Origin: Lachnospiraceae bacterium P6A3 | GTDB lineage: Bacteria > Bacillota > Clostridia > Lachnospirales > Lachnospiraceae | Assembly (NCBI GenBank): GCA_000702085.1 | Contig: KL370861.1 | Location: forward strand, 498,911 to 562,910 | DNA: 64,000 nucleotides | Direction of reading: 5' to 3' | Shown: positions 18,638 through 28,376 of the stretch, piece after piece | How positions within the stretch are numbered: position 1 is the first letter of the stretch | Layout: each line of letters begins with the position of its first letter | Notes under the pieces: model-generated | Seen by the model: the letters and a program-made list of their open reading frames with translations, nothing else | Told to the model about the DNA's origin: nothing | The model's database searches: none | Program-made: the position numbers and the translations under genes

Positions 18638-19635
18638 ATCTGACCGAGCATATTCATAATGTCAGGTCATTCGGGATTGCGTATGAGTTCCTTTATATCA
18701 TAAAGCTTTTGACCGGAGCGGACTCGGAATCACGTATTGCAGAATTGCTTGAAGACAAAGAAAGCAGATTCTATTCCGGCTTATCCTATGACGGCATAAA
18801 AAAAGAACTTATATATGAATACAGTAAATTCTTCGGATATGAACCGAATGCAGACCATCCCGAAACTTATAACGAGAAGATACTGTGGTCCAAGTTAAAT
18901 GACAGAGATCCGCTGAGAACCCTGCTTACGGATAAAGCAGCAGTAAGAGAATGGGTGATTGGTAAGCTGGGTACCGATAAATACTGTGTACACAGGTACG
19001 GAACCTGGGATTCTTTTGACGATATATGTGTTGATGAATTGCCTGATGCATTTATCCTGAAAACAAATCACGGCTGCGGGTTCAATGTGATCGTAAAAGA
19101 TAAGCATACACTTAATATCCCGGAGTGTAAGAAGAAGTTTGATAAATGGATGAGTAAGAGTTTCCTGGGGAGGTACATGGAATATCAGTATCTCGGAATA
19201 AGTCCGAAGATCATCTGTGAAGAATTGCTGTTTTCGGACAGTGACGATCTTCCGGATTATAAATTCTTCTGTTTTGACGGAAAAGTGTATTGCTCATATT
19301 ACATGGAGGATTATACGCTTGATCCGAAAAACGGAAGACTCGGTTTTCTTGACCGTGACTGGAATCTGATGCCATATCACAGGAGGGAATACAAACCGCT
19401 TAATGAAAAGCCTCCCAAACCGGAAAACTATGAGAAGATGGTGGAAATAGCCGAGACTTTATCCCAAGGCTTTTCTCATGTCAGGGTCGATCTGTATAAC
19501 ATTAACGGAAATATTTATTTCGGAGAGATGACTTTCACACCGACTGCGGGTTACGGATTGTTCGACCCGCCCGAATTCGACAGGATTCTCGGATGCCAAT
19601 GGACAATAAAAACATTAAAAAACCATCCGGATTGA
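18634..19635 (+). CDS. TupA-like ATP-grasp protein
   Basis: 333 residues, starting in an ATGA overlap with the Wzt gene and preceded by AAGGAG. DHPETYNEKILWSKL, LTDKAAVREWV, FILKTNHGCGFN and DYKFFCFDGKV are the hallmark stretches of the TupA-like ATP-grasp family; the distal GEMTFTPTAGYGLFDPPE motif carries metal ligands. TupA joins amino-acid or glutamyl groups in teichuronopeptide formation, and relatives are common in capsule clusters, where they are thought to add amide- or ester-linked substituents to the glycan. The exact acceptor here is unknown. Confidence 0.88.
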   Translation: MNLTEHIHNVRSFGIAYEFLYIIKLLTGADSESRIAELLEDKESRFYSGLSYDGIKKELIYEYSKFFGYEPNADHPETYNEKILWSKLNDRDPLRTLLTDKAAVREWVIGKLGTDKYCVHRYGTWDSFDDICVDELPDAFILKTNHGCGFNVIVKDKHTLNIPECKKKFDKWMSKSFLGRYMEYQYLGISPKIICEELLFSDSDDLPDYKFFCFDGKVYCSYYMEDYTLDPKNGRLGFLDRDWNLMPYHRREYKPLNEKPPKPENYEKMVEIAETLSQGFSHVRVDLYNINGNIYFGEMTFTPTAGYGLFDPPEFDRILGCQWTIKTLKNHPD

Positions 19636-20654
19636 ATCTTCTTCTAAGAACCTTTAAACATGTGATCTTAAGGGATGAGAAGTATATTCGCAAGATGTCT
19701 GAGTTTGATGAAAACTCGGACTATATTGAGGTTCGCCATAACGGGAAAAAAGATTACGGAAAAATCGTTTATGTGATCAGAGAAAATACCGGATATGACG
19801 GCTTTTGTGCAACGGCCGTTTATATTTTATATTTTCTGCTTTTTGCGGGGGAACACGGCTTTGCACCCATAATAAAGTTGTCACGGGATTATGCTTATTT
19901 CGATGAAGAAAAGAGTAAGGAGATTGCCAACCCCTGGGAGTACTATTTTGAAATTCCCGATGATTGCCCCGATGATACCCAAGCTCTTAATGTCTGCTAC
20001 TGCAATTATCATCAGAGAGACCTTATGAGGATCAGATATAATCTTAATCCCTATAAGATTGAGAATTATTCCGACAGTAAGGTGCTTGAACTGAGCAGCC
20101 CGCTCATAGGTAAATACATGCGGTTAAAGCCTGAAATCATCAGTGATTCGTCGTCCGTGCTGGAATGCGTAACAGAGAGAGGCGGGAAAGTACTCGGAGT
20201 TCATTTCAGAGGCACGGACTATAAAAGGGGCTTTGACAGACACCCTGTATATGTTGATGAGACGCAGACAATAGATGAGATAAGAAAGGCTATGGATACC
20301 GGTAAATTTGATGCCGTGTTTGTTGCAAGTGATGATCCGGATATATATGACAGTATTAAGGAAGCTATGCCGGATGTGCCTGTTTTGATGCACCGGGATG
20401 TTTACAGAAGCTCGGGAAATGAATCCGTGGCATTCAGCAAGAGCAGCAGAAAGTATCACAAGTATCTTCTTGGATATGAGATTGCAAGAGATATGTATAC
20501 TTTAAGCCTGTGCGACGGATTGGTTGCGGGAAAATCATCTGTCGGTTTTATGAGTAATCTTTATAAGCACAGCCGGAACGAAGAATATGAATATATGCAC
20601 ATCATAGATAACGGCAACAATTCGAATGACAATGCGTATTTTAAAGAATCCTGA
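19593..20654 (+). CDS. Fucosyltransferase-like (GT-B, NodZ/FUT8-type fold) glycosyltransferase
   Basis: 353 residues. VLGVHFRGTDYKRG (about residue 198) is the H-x-R-x-x-D motif that binds GDP-fucose in alpha-1,6- and O-fucosyltransferases; FVASDDPDIYDSIKEA and LVAGKSSVGFMSNLY are the two downstream motifs of that fold. The N-terminal 60 residues are helical and basic. It overlaps the ATP-grasp gene by 43 nt; ATG 19599 is an equally possible start. Fucose is a plausible donor sugar, but no GDP-fucose synthesis gene is in the window. Confidence 0.72.
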   Translation: MPMDNKNIKKPSGLNLLLRTFKHVILRDEKYIRKMSEFDENSDYIEVRHNGKKDYGKIVYVIRENTGYDGFCATAVYILYFLLFAGEHGFAPIIKLSRDYAYFDEEKSKEIANPWEYYFEIPDDCPDDTQALNVCYCNYHQRDLMRIRYNLNPYKIENYSDSKVLELSSPLIGKYMRLKPEIISDSSSVLECVTERGGKVLGVHFRGTDYKRGFDRHPVYVDETQTIDEIRKAMDTGKFDAVFVASDDPDIYDSIKEAMPDVPVLMHRDVYRSSGNESVAFSKSSRKYHKYLLGYEIARDMYTLSLCDGLVAGKSSVGFMSNLYKHSRNEEYEYMHIIDNGNNSNDNAYFKES

Positions 20655-22326
20655 TCGGATTAAAACGGATATTGCGTATGACGTTGTTGAAATGGGAGAG
20701 GGCGCAGGAAAGCTTTCTTCCGATTTCGGATATGTATTTGAAGACAGGCTGAAGTTGCTGAGCATCAAGCGTTTCGAAGATATAAAAGAATCACCCTATG
20801 CCATATGCATTCCTTTTATCTGCTGTACGTATGATCGCAGGCAGGCATTACAGGAATTGTCGGATAAGGGATTTATCTATAAAAAGGATTTTTATTTAGC
20901 GGAAGATTTCTTCTGTCTGCTGGATGATTGGAAATCGCACAAAATTGCATATAAAGCATACCTTGCAGGCTTTGCGGAGAGTTTGAAGGCGATATCATTC
21001 GGTTACGCTGCAAAACACGGGATAGTTCTTCCCGAGAATCCTCACAGGGATGTTTTAACAAGAGGGCATAAACCGCAAACAGGCAGCGCAGCGGTTCAGA
21101 GACTGTTTCATGTATTATATCTTATTCCTGCATTAATCGAAGCATTTCCGCAGATTTTTGCCTGTGGAAATGATTATAAAAACTATGATCACATATGCTT
21201 CCTGAATGCATCGGATGCCGTCAGATTTAAACAGGATCACCCTTCGGCGGCCGGAAAAGCAATTACTGTCGAGGAACTTAAGTCACATACTATGGCGTCA
21301 TCATATATGAGGGCAGTTTATTTCGACAGAAGACAAAACAGCTGCGGGTGTGATATTCCTTTTAATACCTTATGGGTCGGAAGGGATGGTACAACAAGAC
21401 TATGTGACTGCCCCGATTATCTTGATATCAGCTGCGGCAACATCGGGGTGACTGATACATCGGATGTCTGGAATTCACCCCTTGCAAAGATTATCAGGTT
21501 ATCCGTGATAAATAATACATACACTTTTTGCTCGCGTAAGACATGCGGAAAACTTTCGGAAAGCAAAGAACAGCCAAAACTGCTTGAAAGACGACAGATT
21601 CCGGCTGAAGATCATCCGAAAGTTTTGAATATCGCAAACGACTATGTATGTAATCTTCACTGTCCGTCATGCAGGAAATGTATTTATACGAATAATGATG
21701 AGAGTGAGCAGCTTGCAATCGATTCGTGCATAGATGCAATCACCGGTTCGGGCTGGCTTGAGAAGGCAGATAAATTACTTCTCGGAGGCGGCGGAGAAGT
21801 TTTCCTTTCGAAGAATTATAAAAAGATTTTGTACGGAGGAAGCGACAGGAGAAACGATGTCATCATCATGACCAACGGTACTCTTTTTACGGAGAGCGAA
21901 TGGGATAAACTCGAAGGAAAGTATGAGCATATTGGCTTTATGGTATCCGTCGATGCCGCAACGAAGGAAACCTATGAGAAAGTCAGGTGTGGCGGAAACT
22001 TTTATAATCTGATGAAGAATATGGATTTTCTGTCAGGGCTTCGTAAGGAGAATAAGATAGACAGCGTCAAAGTGATTATGATAGTTCAGAAAGCCAATTA
22101 CTTAGAAATTCCGGATTTTATAAAGTGGGCCAAAGAGAAATGCTTTGACGGAGTAAATCTTTCACATATAAGAAACTGGGGCACATACGATGATGTATAC
22201 TTCTATGAAGAAGTGTCCATGTTTGATAAGTCGGGAGAGATGAAAACCGAATTGTCTGCTATACTGAAAGAACCGATTTGTAGCGATCCCATAGTGCGTA
22301 TGAGCTGGGACAACAGAATGGAGTGA
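20626..22326 (+). CDS. Radical SAM protein with SPASM-like cysteine region placed before the SAM domain
   Basis: 566 residues. The cluster motif C-N-L-H-C-P-S-C (Cys342, 346, 349) marks a radical SAM domain running to about residue 520, with LLLGGGGEVFLS and MVSVDAATKETYEKVR typical of TIM-barrel strands. Unusually, a Cys-rich stretch at about 240-310 (C-G-C, G-T-T-R-L-C-D-C, S-C-G-N-I-G, DVWNS, C-x4-C) looks like a SPASM auxiliary-cluster domain but lies N-terminal to the SAM domain. Residues 1-100 look Rossmann-like (YAICIPFICCTYDRR, KDFYLAEDFF). A role in modifying a sugar or surface molecule is likely from context; the substrate is unknown. It overlaps the preceding gene by 29 nt. Confidence 0.82.
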   Translation: MTMRILKNPDRIKTDIAYDVVEMGEGAGKLSSDFGYVFEDRLKLLSIKRFEDIKESPYAICIPFICCTYDRRQALQELSDKGFIYKKDFYLAEDFFCLLDDWKSHKIAYKAYLAGFAESLKAISFGYAAKHGIVLPENPHRDVLTRGHKPQTGSAAVQRLFHVLYLIPALIEAFPQIFACGNDYKNYDHICFLNASDAVRFKQDHPSAAGKAITVEELKSHTMASSYMRAVYFDRRQNSCGCDIPFNTLWVGRDGTTRLCDCPDYLDISCGNIGVTDTSDVWNSPLAKIIRLSVINNTYTFCSRKTCGKLSESKEQPKLLERRQIPAEDHPKVLNIANDYVCNLHCPSCRKCIYTNNDESEQLAIDSCIDAITGSGWLEKADKLLLGGGGEVFLSKNYKKILYGGSDRRNDVIIMTNGTLFTESEWDKLEGKYEHIGFMVSVDAATKETYEKVRCGGNFYNLMKNMDFLSGLRKENKIDSVKVIMIVQKANYLEIPDFIKWAKEKCFDGVNLSHIRNWGTYDDVYFYEEVSMFDKSGEMKTELSAILKEPICSDPIVRMSWDNRME

Positions 22327-22330
22327 CAGG

Positions 22331-23767
22331 ATGAAAAAATTTGTTAAAGGTGCGAATCCCTATATGCCTCTTTGGGAACATGTTCCCGACGGCGAGCCCC
22401 GTGTATTTGAATATGGTGGCGAGAAGAGAGTTTATGTTTACGGCTCTCATGATATAGAAAGAGAGCAGTACTGCGGCAGAAACTATGTGGTGTGGTCTGC
22501 ACCCGTTGATAATCTTACGGATTGGAAATGCCACGGCGTAGCGTACGAAACACATTACGATTCTATTTTGTATGCGCCCGATGTGGTAAAGCGCGGTGAT
22601 ACATATTACATGTATGCGGCAGAAAAGAAGGGAAGTCTTGTTGTGGTTGCAAGTTCCGAGACACCTTACGGACCTTTTGAAAACCCGGTGGAGACGAAGC
22701 TTGGCTTTGATCCCGGAGTGCTTGTTGATGATGATAATAAAGTATACGCATATTGGGGAGGCTGTGCCGCGCCCTGTTATATTGCGGAACTTGAGGAAGA
22801 CATGGCGACCATAAAGCCCGGTACTTTGGTTGAAAATCCCATGGGTCATTCGACCTGTCCCTGGGATCCCAAAGACGACGGGCATATCTCTCTTATTGAT
22901 GCATTTTTTGAAGCATCCAGTCCGAGAAAAGTATTGGGCAAATATGTATATATCTATTCAAAGAGATATGAAAAACCCGTACCGGAACTGGGCGTATTTG
23001 AGCCCTGCAACGGTTTCCTTTCATACAAGTTCGGTGATACACCTTTCGGACCTTTCCGCGATGGAGGAGATTTCAGCTTTAACGGAGGAGAGATCCTTAA
23101 AGATTCCGATGGACTCGGAACCATGACATATCAGTGGGGTAACAACCACGGATCCATCATGGAGATAAACGGAAAATGGTATGTTTTCTATCACCGCCAG
23201 ACAGGACTTAACGAATATTCCAGACAGGCAATGATGGAACCTGTTGATGTTGCACTCGGAACCGACGGAAAGCTTTATATCGGAGATATTAAGTATTTAA
23301 ACGGGGAACCCGTATCATCAAAGCCTGTTGAGATGACTTCTCAGGGAGCTCGGGTAAACGGAATAGATGCATATCTGTGGATATCCGCAGGTTATGCCTG
23401 TCACATTTACGGAAGCAAAAAGAGAGCATACGTAAAACCCGGATACGATGAAAGAGAAGATATCTCCACACCGGTTATGGATATCACTTCCGGAACCACC
23501 GTAGGCTTCAGATACCTGCAGTTCGGAACCGTATCTCCCAAAAATGTTACGGCTATTCTTACGGATGCATGCAGGGTGAAAGTGCTTGTGAGACTGGATT
23601 CGTATAAGGGACGAATAATTGCCGAACTGAACTTTGACGGAAGCAGCAATGAACAGACAGCCGACCTTTCGACCGGAGTTATAGGCAGACATGCCGTATA
23701 TTTTGAGTTTGTATCGGAAGATAAGAATGCCTGCTACGGATTTGACAGATTTACTTTTGACAGGTGA
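22331..23767 (+). CDS. Glycoside hydrolase family 43 enzyme (beta-xylosidase/arabinofuranosidase type)
   Basis: 478 residues. The five-bladed propeller (about 1-320) begins with NPYMPLWEHVPDGEPRVF, includes LYAPDVVKRGDTYYMYAA (central Asp), LIDAFFEASSPRK (catalytic Glu region) and NNHGSIMEINGKWYVFYHR. The last ~130 residues are a beta-sandwich like a carbohydrate-binding module. No signal peptide is present, so it acts on imported oligosaccharides in the cytosol. It starts 4 nt after the radical SAM gene and may simply be cotranscribed. No xylan transporter is nearby. Confidence 0.88.
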   Translation: MKKFVKGANPYMPLWEHVPDGEPRVFEYGGEKRVYVYGSHDIEREQYCGRNYVVWSAPVDNLTDWKCHGVAYETHYDSILYAPDVVKRGDTYYMYAAEKKGSLVVVASSETPYGPFENPVETKLGFDPGVLVDDDNKVYAYWGGCAAPCYIAELEEDMATIKPGTLVENPMGHSTCPWDPKDDGHISLIDAFFEASSPRKVLGKYVYIYSKRYEKPVPELGVFEPCNGFLSYKFGDTPFGPFRDGGDFSFNGGEILKDSDGLGTMTYQWGNNHGSIMEINGKWYVFYHRQTGLNEYSRQAMMEPVDVALGTDGKLYIGDIKYLNGEPVSSKPVEMTSQGARVNGIDAYLWISAGYACHIYGSKKRAYVKPGYDEREDISTPVMDITSGTTVGFRYLQFGTVSPKNVTAILTDACRVKVLVRLDSYKGRIIAELNFDGSSNEQTADLSTGVIGRHAVYFEFVSEDKNACYGFDRFTFDR

Positions 23768-23800
23768 TATTATCGGAAAATGTGGAGGATATAAATTAAA

Positions 23801-25806
23801 ATGTTATATTCAATTGCTCCTGCATCACTGCTGGTAATTAACTTAATTCTGAATTGGGATACGCTTAAGAAATATGGCTTTTTTGTGAAGGAACAGGATG
23901 AGAATAAGCGCGTTGCCATACGCTATAACCAATTTATCCTGGCTTCCGGTATCTACATTTTTGTGGATATGTCATGGGGGATTATGTATGAGCATCATGA
24001 TATCCCTGTGCTTTTCCTTTCATATACTCATTAACCGTCTTTTATTTCCTTTTTATGCTCATGACCATGCTTACATGGACACGATATATTGTGGCATATA
24101 TCGACAAGAGCGGACGACGGAGCACAGTGCTTCTCTACGGAGTATGGATAATGGTCTCCGCAGGAGTTATATGCCTGATGCTCAACCGGTTTTATGGGTT
24201 CATGTTTTCATATAACAATGCTCATGAATATGTCGGAGAAACCGGAAGGAACATATCTTTTCAGCTCCAGATTGCTTTCTATACTGTGATCTCGGTTTAT
24301 ATGATGTATGTTGCGCACAAAAGCAACGGCCGTCTTAAAGTCAGATATAAAGCCGTTGCGGTGACAAGTATAGTTTTGTGCGTATTTCTTATTTTTCAGA
24401 TCCTTTATGCTTTTCTTCCTTCCTATGCCGTGGGACTTATGATCGGAATATGTCTTGTTCATTCATTTGTTCAGTCCGGTGAAAAGAAGCAGAAGGAAAT
24501 ACAGGATGATATCGCTGCCGCAATGGCGGAAGATTACGAAGCCATATTCTACATCGAAATAGAATCGGGTGAGTATATTTCGTATTCCAAAAGTCAGAAA
24601 TACCAGACTTTGGATGCAAAAGCATTGGGTAAAGATTTCTTCAAGGAAGCACTTGAAAGCATTGACGGATGCGTTTATCCCGAGGACAGGGAGTACGCTG
24701 AGACTTTTTATGATAAAAAAACGATGCTGGAAAATCTGAACGGAAAGCATTCTTTTTCATTCAAATACCGGGTAATGATATGCGGAGAACCGAGATACTT
24801 CCTGTTTACCGTAACGCGCGAGAAATCCGGTCAGTATTTTATTTTCTATGAAAAAGACATACAGGATGAACTGGATGCGGAAAAAGCTCAGAAAGAAAAC
24901 CAGAAAAAGACAACCACCTTCAGCCAGATTGCGGAAAGTCTGGCATCACATTATGACGTGATATATTACGTTGATATATCGGATTCTTCATATATCGGTT
25001 ATGAAGCGAACAATATTTTCGGACAGTTGCAGATCAGCAAATCCGGAGAAGATTTCTTCAGTGATGTCAATGCTAATATTCCAAGTATCGTCCATCCACA
25101 GGACCGTGATACAGTGGCTGCGTTTCTGGATAAGGACAATCTGATTTCCCAGCTGGAAATACATAAAGAGTACAGCATTGATTACCGTATCATGGTTGAT
25201 GGCAAACCAAGATTTACAAGAATTATAGTGAAAAAGCCCAGCGACGGTACACATTTTATCATTGGTGTTGAGGATATTGATGCGGAAGTCCAGAGGGAGA
25301 AGCAGCAGCTTAAAGCACTGAAGACGGAAAAGGAGCTGGCAAGGCGTGATGAACTGACCGGTATCAAGAATAAGACCGCATATAAGGAACTGGAGGAATC
25401 GGTTCAGGGCAATATCGACAACGGTATGGATTATCTGGATTTTGCTCTGGTTGTATGTGATGCAAACAACCTGAAGAAAATAAATGATACTTTGGGTCAT
25501 GCCGCAGGTGATGAATATATAAAGGCTTCTGCTCGGCTTTTGTGTGACATTTTTGTTCACAGTCCCGTTTTCAGAGTCGGCGGAGATGAGTTTGTAGTAT
25601 TCCTTCGCGGAAATGATTTCCTATCGAGAACGGAACTTATGGACAAATTGCGCAGTCAGGTTCTTGAGAATAAGAAAAACGAAAACGGAGTTATCCTGGC
25701 AGCAGGAATGTCGGAATTTAATCCTGAGAGCGACAGCTTCGTATCCGATATATTCGAGCGTGCCGACAAAGAAATGTATGCGGATAAACAAAAACTGAAA
25801 TCCTGA
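23801..25806 (+). pseudogene. Membrane PAS-PAS-GGDEF diguanylate cyclase split by a frameshift
   Basis: GGAGG (23784-23788) and ATG 23801 open a frame of 77 residues with membrane segments that stops at 24032-24034. The continuing frame opens at 24001 and encodes PFIYSLTVFYFLFMLMTM, the rest of the same membrane block, then two tandem PAS-like domains (with similar YRVMICGEPRYF and YRIMVDGKPRF cores) and an intact GGDEF domain (RVGGDEF near 25580). The change of frame must fall between 24001 and 24034 and equals loss of one base. No convincing slippery heptamer was found. Either the gene is broken, or the assembly has a one-base error, or the 24055 ATG yields a shorter cyclase. Confidence 0.8.
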
Positions 25807-25819
25807 AAAAGCTAATTTG

Positions 25820-25863
25820 AAAGGACCGTCTGCGGTTAAGATTCATCCGAAGGCGGTCCTTTT
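25820..25863. terminator. Bidirectional terminator between cyclase and GH26-like gene
   Basis: AAAGGACCG and CGGTCCTTT arms surround a loop of about 20 nt, with A and T runs outside, serving both converging genes. Confidence 0.8.
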
Positions 25864-25870
25864 GTTTTGA

Positions 25871-27373
25871 TTATCCGATTCTTACGATCGGTAAAGATTT
25901 AAGTTCATAATACTGGTTTACATCCCAGTCATCCTCCGGATCTTTTCCGGAGGATTTTCCTTTTGAGGAATCGTTGATACCGTCTGAAGGAGTCATAAAC
26001 AGACGAATGGTTATCTTGTCATGTTTTACTTTCGGTGCATCGAAAAATGCCGGCATCAGATCCGTAAAGTATGTTCCGGGTGCTTTGTAAAACCATCTGC
26101 CGTTTACTTCAAGCATGAGAGAAGCATCAAGAAGATCGTCTTCGAAGTAGCATTCACAGAAAGCAGGAGCAAAGCCTGCTTCATAGGTGAGAGCAATGCC
26201 TTCGGAATCTTCACTGCCTCCCCAACGCATATTTACAGGTGCAGTGGGATTTCCCTTTTTGCTTAGTTTTACGGTTTTGTTTTCTCTGAAAGAGGGAGAG
26301 AAGTATGAATCCGAGATGATCTCTTTAAATGTTTTCATCAGGGGCTGTTCGATGCCTACATTTTCATTGTTTGGGTCCTGTATCTCAAGGCCCAGTCTTC
26401 CTCTGTCTCTGAACTGATAGAGTGTAAAGCCGGAGAGCCATTTATCCTCGTCTTTTTTTATCATGCCGCAGAAGTCTTTAAGCATCCTGCACTGCCTGTA
26501 GGGACCGTTCACATCACCGTCCGCATTAAGTTCCGACAAAAGCATGGGCTTATGCTTTCTGCAGATCCTGTCATATCGCCCGGCACTCTTTTTTGCGAGA
26601 GCATAAACATTTTTAACGCCGAATGACTTGAAACTTTTTACGCCTTTTTCCGCAATGTCGCCCGGCCAACCCCAGTGAAGGGACAGATATCTGTCCACGG
26701 ATACTATGTCCGCAGCTTTTATTGCCGGTATGAATTCGTCCTCTTTTAACATCTTCTCATTTTTTAAAGATGTGTATCCGTCGAGACAGAGAATGATCTT
26801 GGCCTGAGGCGCTTCTCTATGGAAGATCTCGCAGCAATGTGCAAAGAAGAGTCCCAGTTCTTCATACGAGGCTCTTTTGTTAAAAGAAAACCATGTTCCG
26901 GTAGCTTCATGATTAATACGGACAAGGATTCTTCCGAAGGGACGGATGTCTTTTGCGATTGCAACAAGATGGTCCTCCGAAACATTCGGATCTATGGTGA
27001 TGGTAAGAATTACATCTTCTCCATGTCTTCTGATGTCTTTCATGCATTCGAATACATCCGGGCCGGATGTGGAATGTCTTTTTTTCGTAAGACCTCCGGT
27101 ATAAGGAAAATAATTATCGTAGGGACTTACGCCGCCGTTTTTATCAGCGACAAAACTTGCACGCTTAGGCCAGTCCTTGTCGCCGGGATAGTAGCAGTAC
27201 ATAAGGTTTATAGCACGCATGGGGCGTCCGAGCTTTGAAAGAATGTAATCCTGTTCTACATATTCTCCGCGTTCGCTTCCGTCGCCGAGATCTACGGCAC
27301 ACTTTGCGGGGATTATCCTTGTTTTTGTTACGGATATGGGTTTAACGGTGTTTTGCGGAATGGGATTTTTCAT
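25871..27373 (-). CDS. GH26-like cytoplasmic glycoside hydrolase
   Basis: 500 residues from ATG 27373, which follows AAGGAG; an earlier ATG at 27412 lacks a ribosome binding site. The middle forms a (beta/alpha)8-like domain: ILVRINHEATGTWFSF (about 158) has the Glu expected as acid/base in GH26 mannanases, and PMLLSELNADG (about 275) offers the candidate nucleophile Glu; VSVDRYLSLHWGWPGD lies between. Residues about 370-490 look like a beta-sandwich accessory domain. There is no signal peptide. The family match is by motif only and the substrate (mannan or another glycan) is not certain. Confidence 0.65.
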   Translation of the reverse strand: MKNPIPQNTVKPISVTKTRIIPAKCAVDLGDGSERGEYVEQDYILSKLGRPMRAINLMYCYYPGDKDWPKRASFVADKNGGVSPYDNYFPYTGGLTKKRHSTSGPDVFECMKDIRRHGEDVILTITIDPNVSEDHLVAIAKDIRPFGRILVRINHEATGTWFSFNKRASYEELGLFFAHCCEIFHREAPQAKIILCLDGYTSLKNEKMLKEDEFIPAIKAADIVSVDRYLSLHWGWPGDIAEKGVKSFKSFGVKNVYALAKKSAGRYDRICRKHKPMLLSELNADGDVNGPYRQCRMLKDFCGMIKKDEDKWLSGFTLYQFRDRGRLGLEIQDPNNENVGIEQPLMKTFKEIISDSYFSPSFRENKTVKLSKKGNPTAPVNMRWGGSEDSEGIALTYEAGFAPAFCECYFEDDLLDASLMLEVNGRWFYKAPGTYFTDLMPAFFDAPKVKHDKITIRLFMTPSDGINDSSKGKSSGKDPEDDWDVNQYYELKSLPIVRIG

Positions 27374-27517
27374 AATAAATCTCCTTTTCGGATTATGGAG
27401 ATATTGTAGCATTATTTTGTATTATAATTATTTAAAAATATCTGTTGACTCTCACATTATGTCAGGGATTAGGGTAGTGGTGAGCTCAAGAAAAGAAACA
27501 TCCATGGAGGTAATTAA

Positions 27518-28318
27518 ATGCTTAAAATAGGAGAATTTTCAAAAATATCCAGAGTAAGCATCAGGATGCTGCGCCACTACGACGACATCGGATTATTAAA
27601 GCCCGCGGAGATCGATAATTTTACGGGATACCGATATTATCGCGAAGACCAGCTCTTCGTAATCGGAAGGATAACCGCACTTAAGGATATGGGTTTTGCA
27701 CTTGCTGATATAATACGTATCCTTGAGATATATGATGACCCGGATCAGCTTGACGTTTTCTTTTCCGAAAGGCAGAAGGAACTGACAGCGGAGGCCAAAG
27801 AGACGGAGTATAAACTGATGCTTCTGGATACAGCCCGGAAGGGACTGAGAAAGGAGCACATAATGAATTTTGATGTAAATATAAAGACTATTCCGGAGAG
27901 ATATGCCGCAACCGTACACATGATCGTTCCCCATTATGAGGATGAGGGAATGGCGTGGGGAGCAATGAGAGAGTGTAAGAATCTTGTTCCCGATGAACCC
28001 TGCTATTCGATTGCGGAGTTTCTTGACAGTGAGTATAAGGAAGAGAACGTTGAGATATTAGTTTCCATGTCCGTAAAGGGCAAGTATGAGGATACGGAGC
28101 ATGTTAAGTTTAAGACTCTTCCTGCTGTTAAGGTGGCAAGCTGCATTATTAAGGGAAGCTATGACCGGATGAACGATGCCTATGCAACTCTTATATCATG
28201 GATAAATGAGAACGGATATAAGATGAACGGTCCCATGTTCAATATCTATCATGTAAGCCCCGCGCAGACTCAGAATCCCGATGAGTATGTAACGGAGGCA
28301 TGCTTCCCGGTTGAGTGA
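27518..28318 (+). CDS. MerR family regulator with GyrI-like effector domain
   Basis: 266 residues. Residues 1-70 are the MerR helix-turn-helix (LKIGEFSKISRVSIRMLRHYD, YRYYREDQL), 75-115 the dimer coiled coil, and 120-266 a GyrI/BmrR-like ligand-binding domain (MNFDVNIKTIPERYAATV, ending EAAC-type VTEACFPVE with the conserved Glu). Such proteins activate efflux or stress genes on binding lipophilic compounds. GGAGG (27506-27510) sets the start. A terminator lies immediately after. Confidence 0.92.
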   Translation: MLKIGEFSKISRVSIRMLRHYDDIGLLKPAEIDNFTGYRYYREDQLFVIGRITALKDMGFALADIIRILEIYDDPDQLDVFFSERQKELTAEAKETEYKLMLLDTARKGLRKEHIMNFDVNIKTIPERYAATVHMIVPHYEDEGMAWGAMRECKNLVPDEPCYSIAEFLDSEYKEENVEILVSMSVKGKYEDTEHVKFKTLPAVKVASCIIKGSYDRMNDAYATLISWINENGYKMNGPMFNIYHVSPAQTQNPDEYVTEACFPVE

Positions 28319-28328
28319 TGAAAAGAGT

Positions 28329-28360
28329 GCCGCAGAGTCTGATGGCCCTGCGGCGTTTTT
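28329..28360 (+). terminator. Intrinsic terminator after MerR gene
   Basis: GCCGCAG and CTGCGGC arms with a 13-15 nt loop followed by five T. It sits immediately upstream of the next promoter. Confidence 0.85.
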
Positions 28361-28361
28361 A

Positions 28362-28370
28362 TGCTATGAT
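28362..28370 (+). promoter_or_regulatory. Extended -10 (TGC-TATGAT) placing transcription start at or near the ATG
   Basis: TG (28362-28363), C, TATGAT (28365-28370) ends six bases before ATG 28377. A start seven bases after the -10 would be the A of the start codon. No Shine-Dalgarno sequence exists between the terminator and the ATG. The identical TGC-TATGAT element precedes the transglutaminase gene at 60155. Confidence 0.55.
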
Positions 28371-28376
28371 GTGTAC

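Noticed and set aside
24001-24034. Programmed -1 frameshift in the diguanylate cyclase
   Set aside because: No X-XXY-YYZ heptamer in the correct phase and no obvious downstream stimulatory hairpin; mutation or sequence error is simpler.
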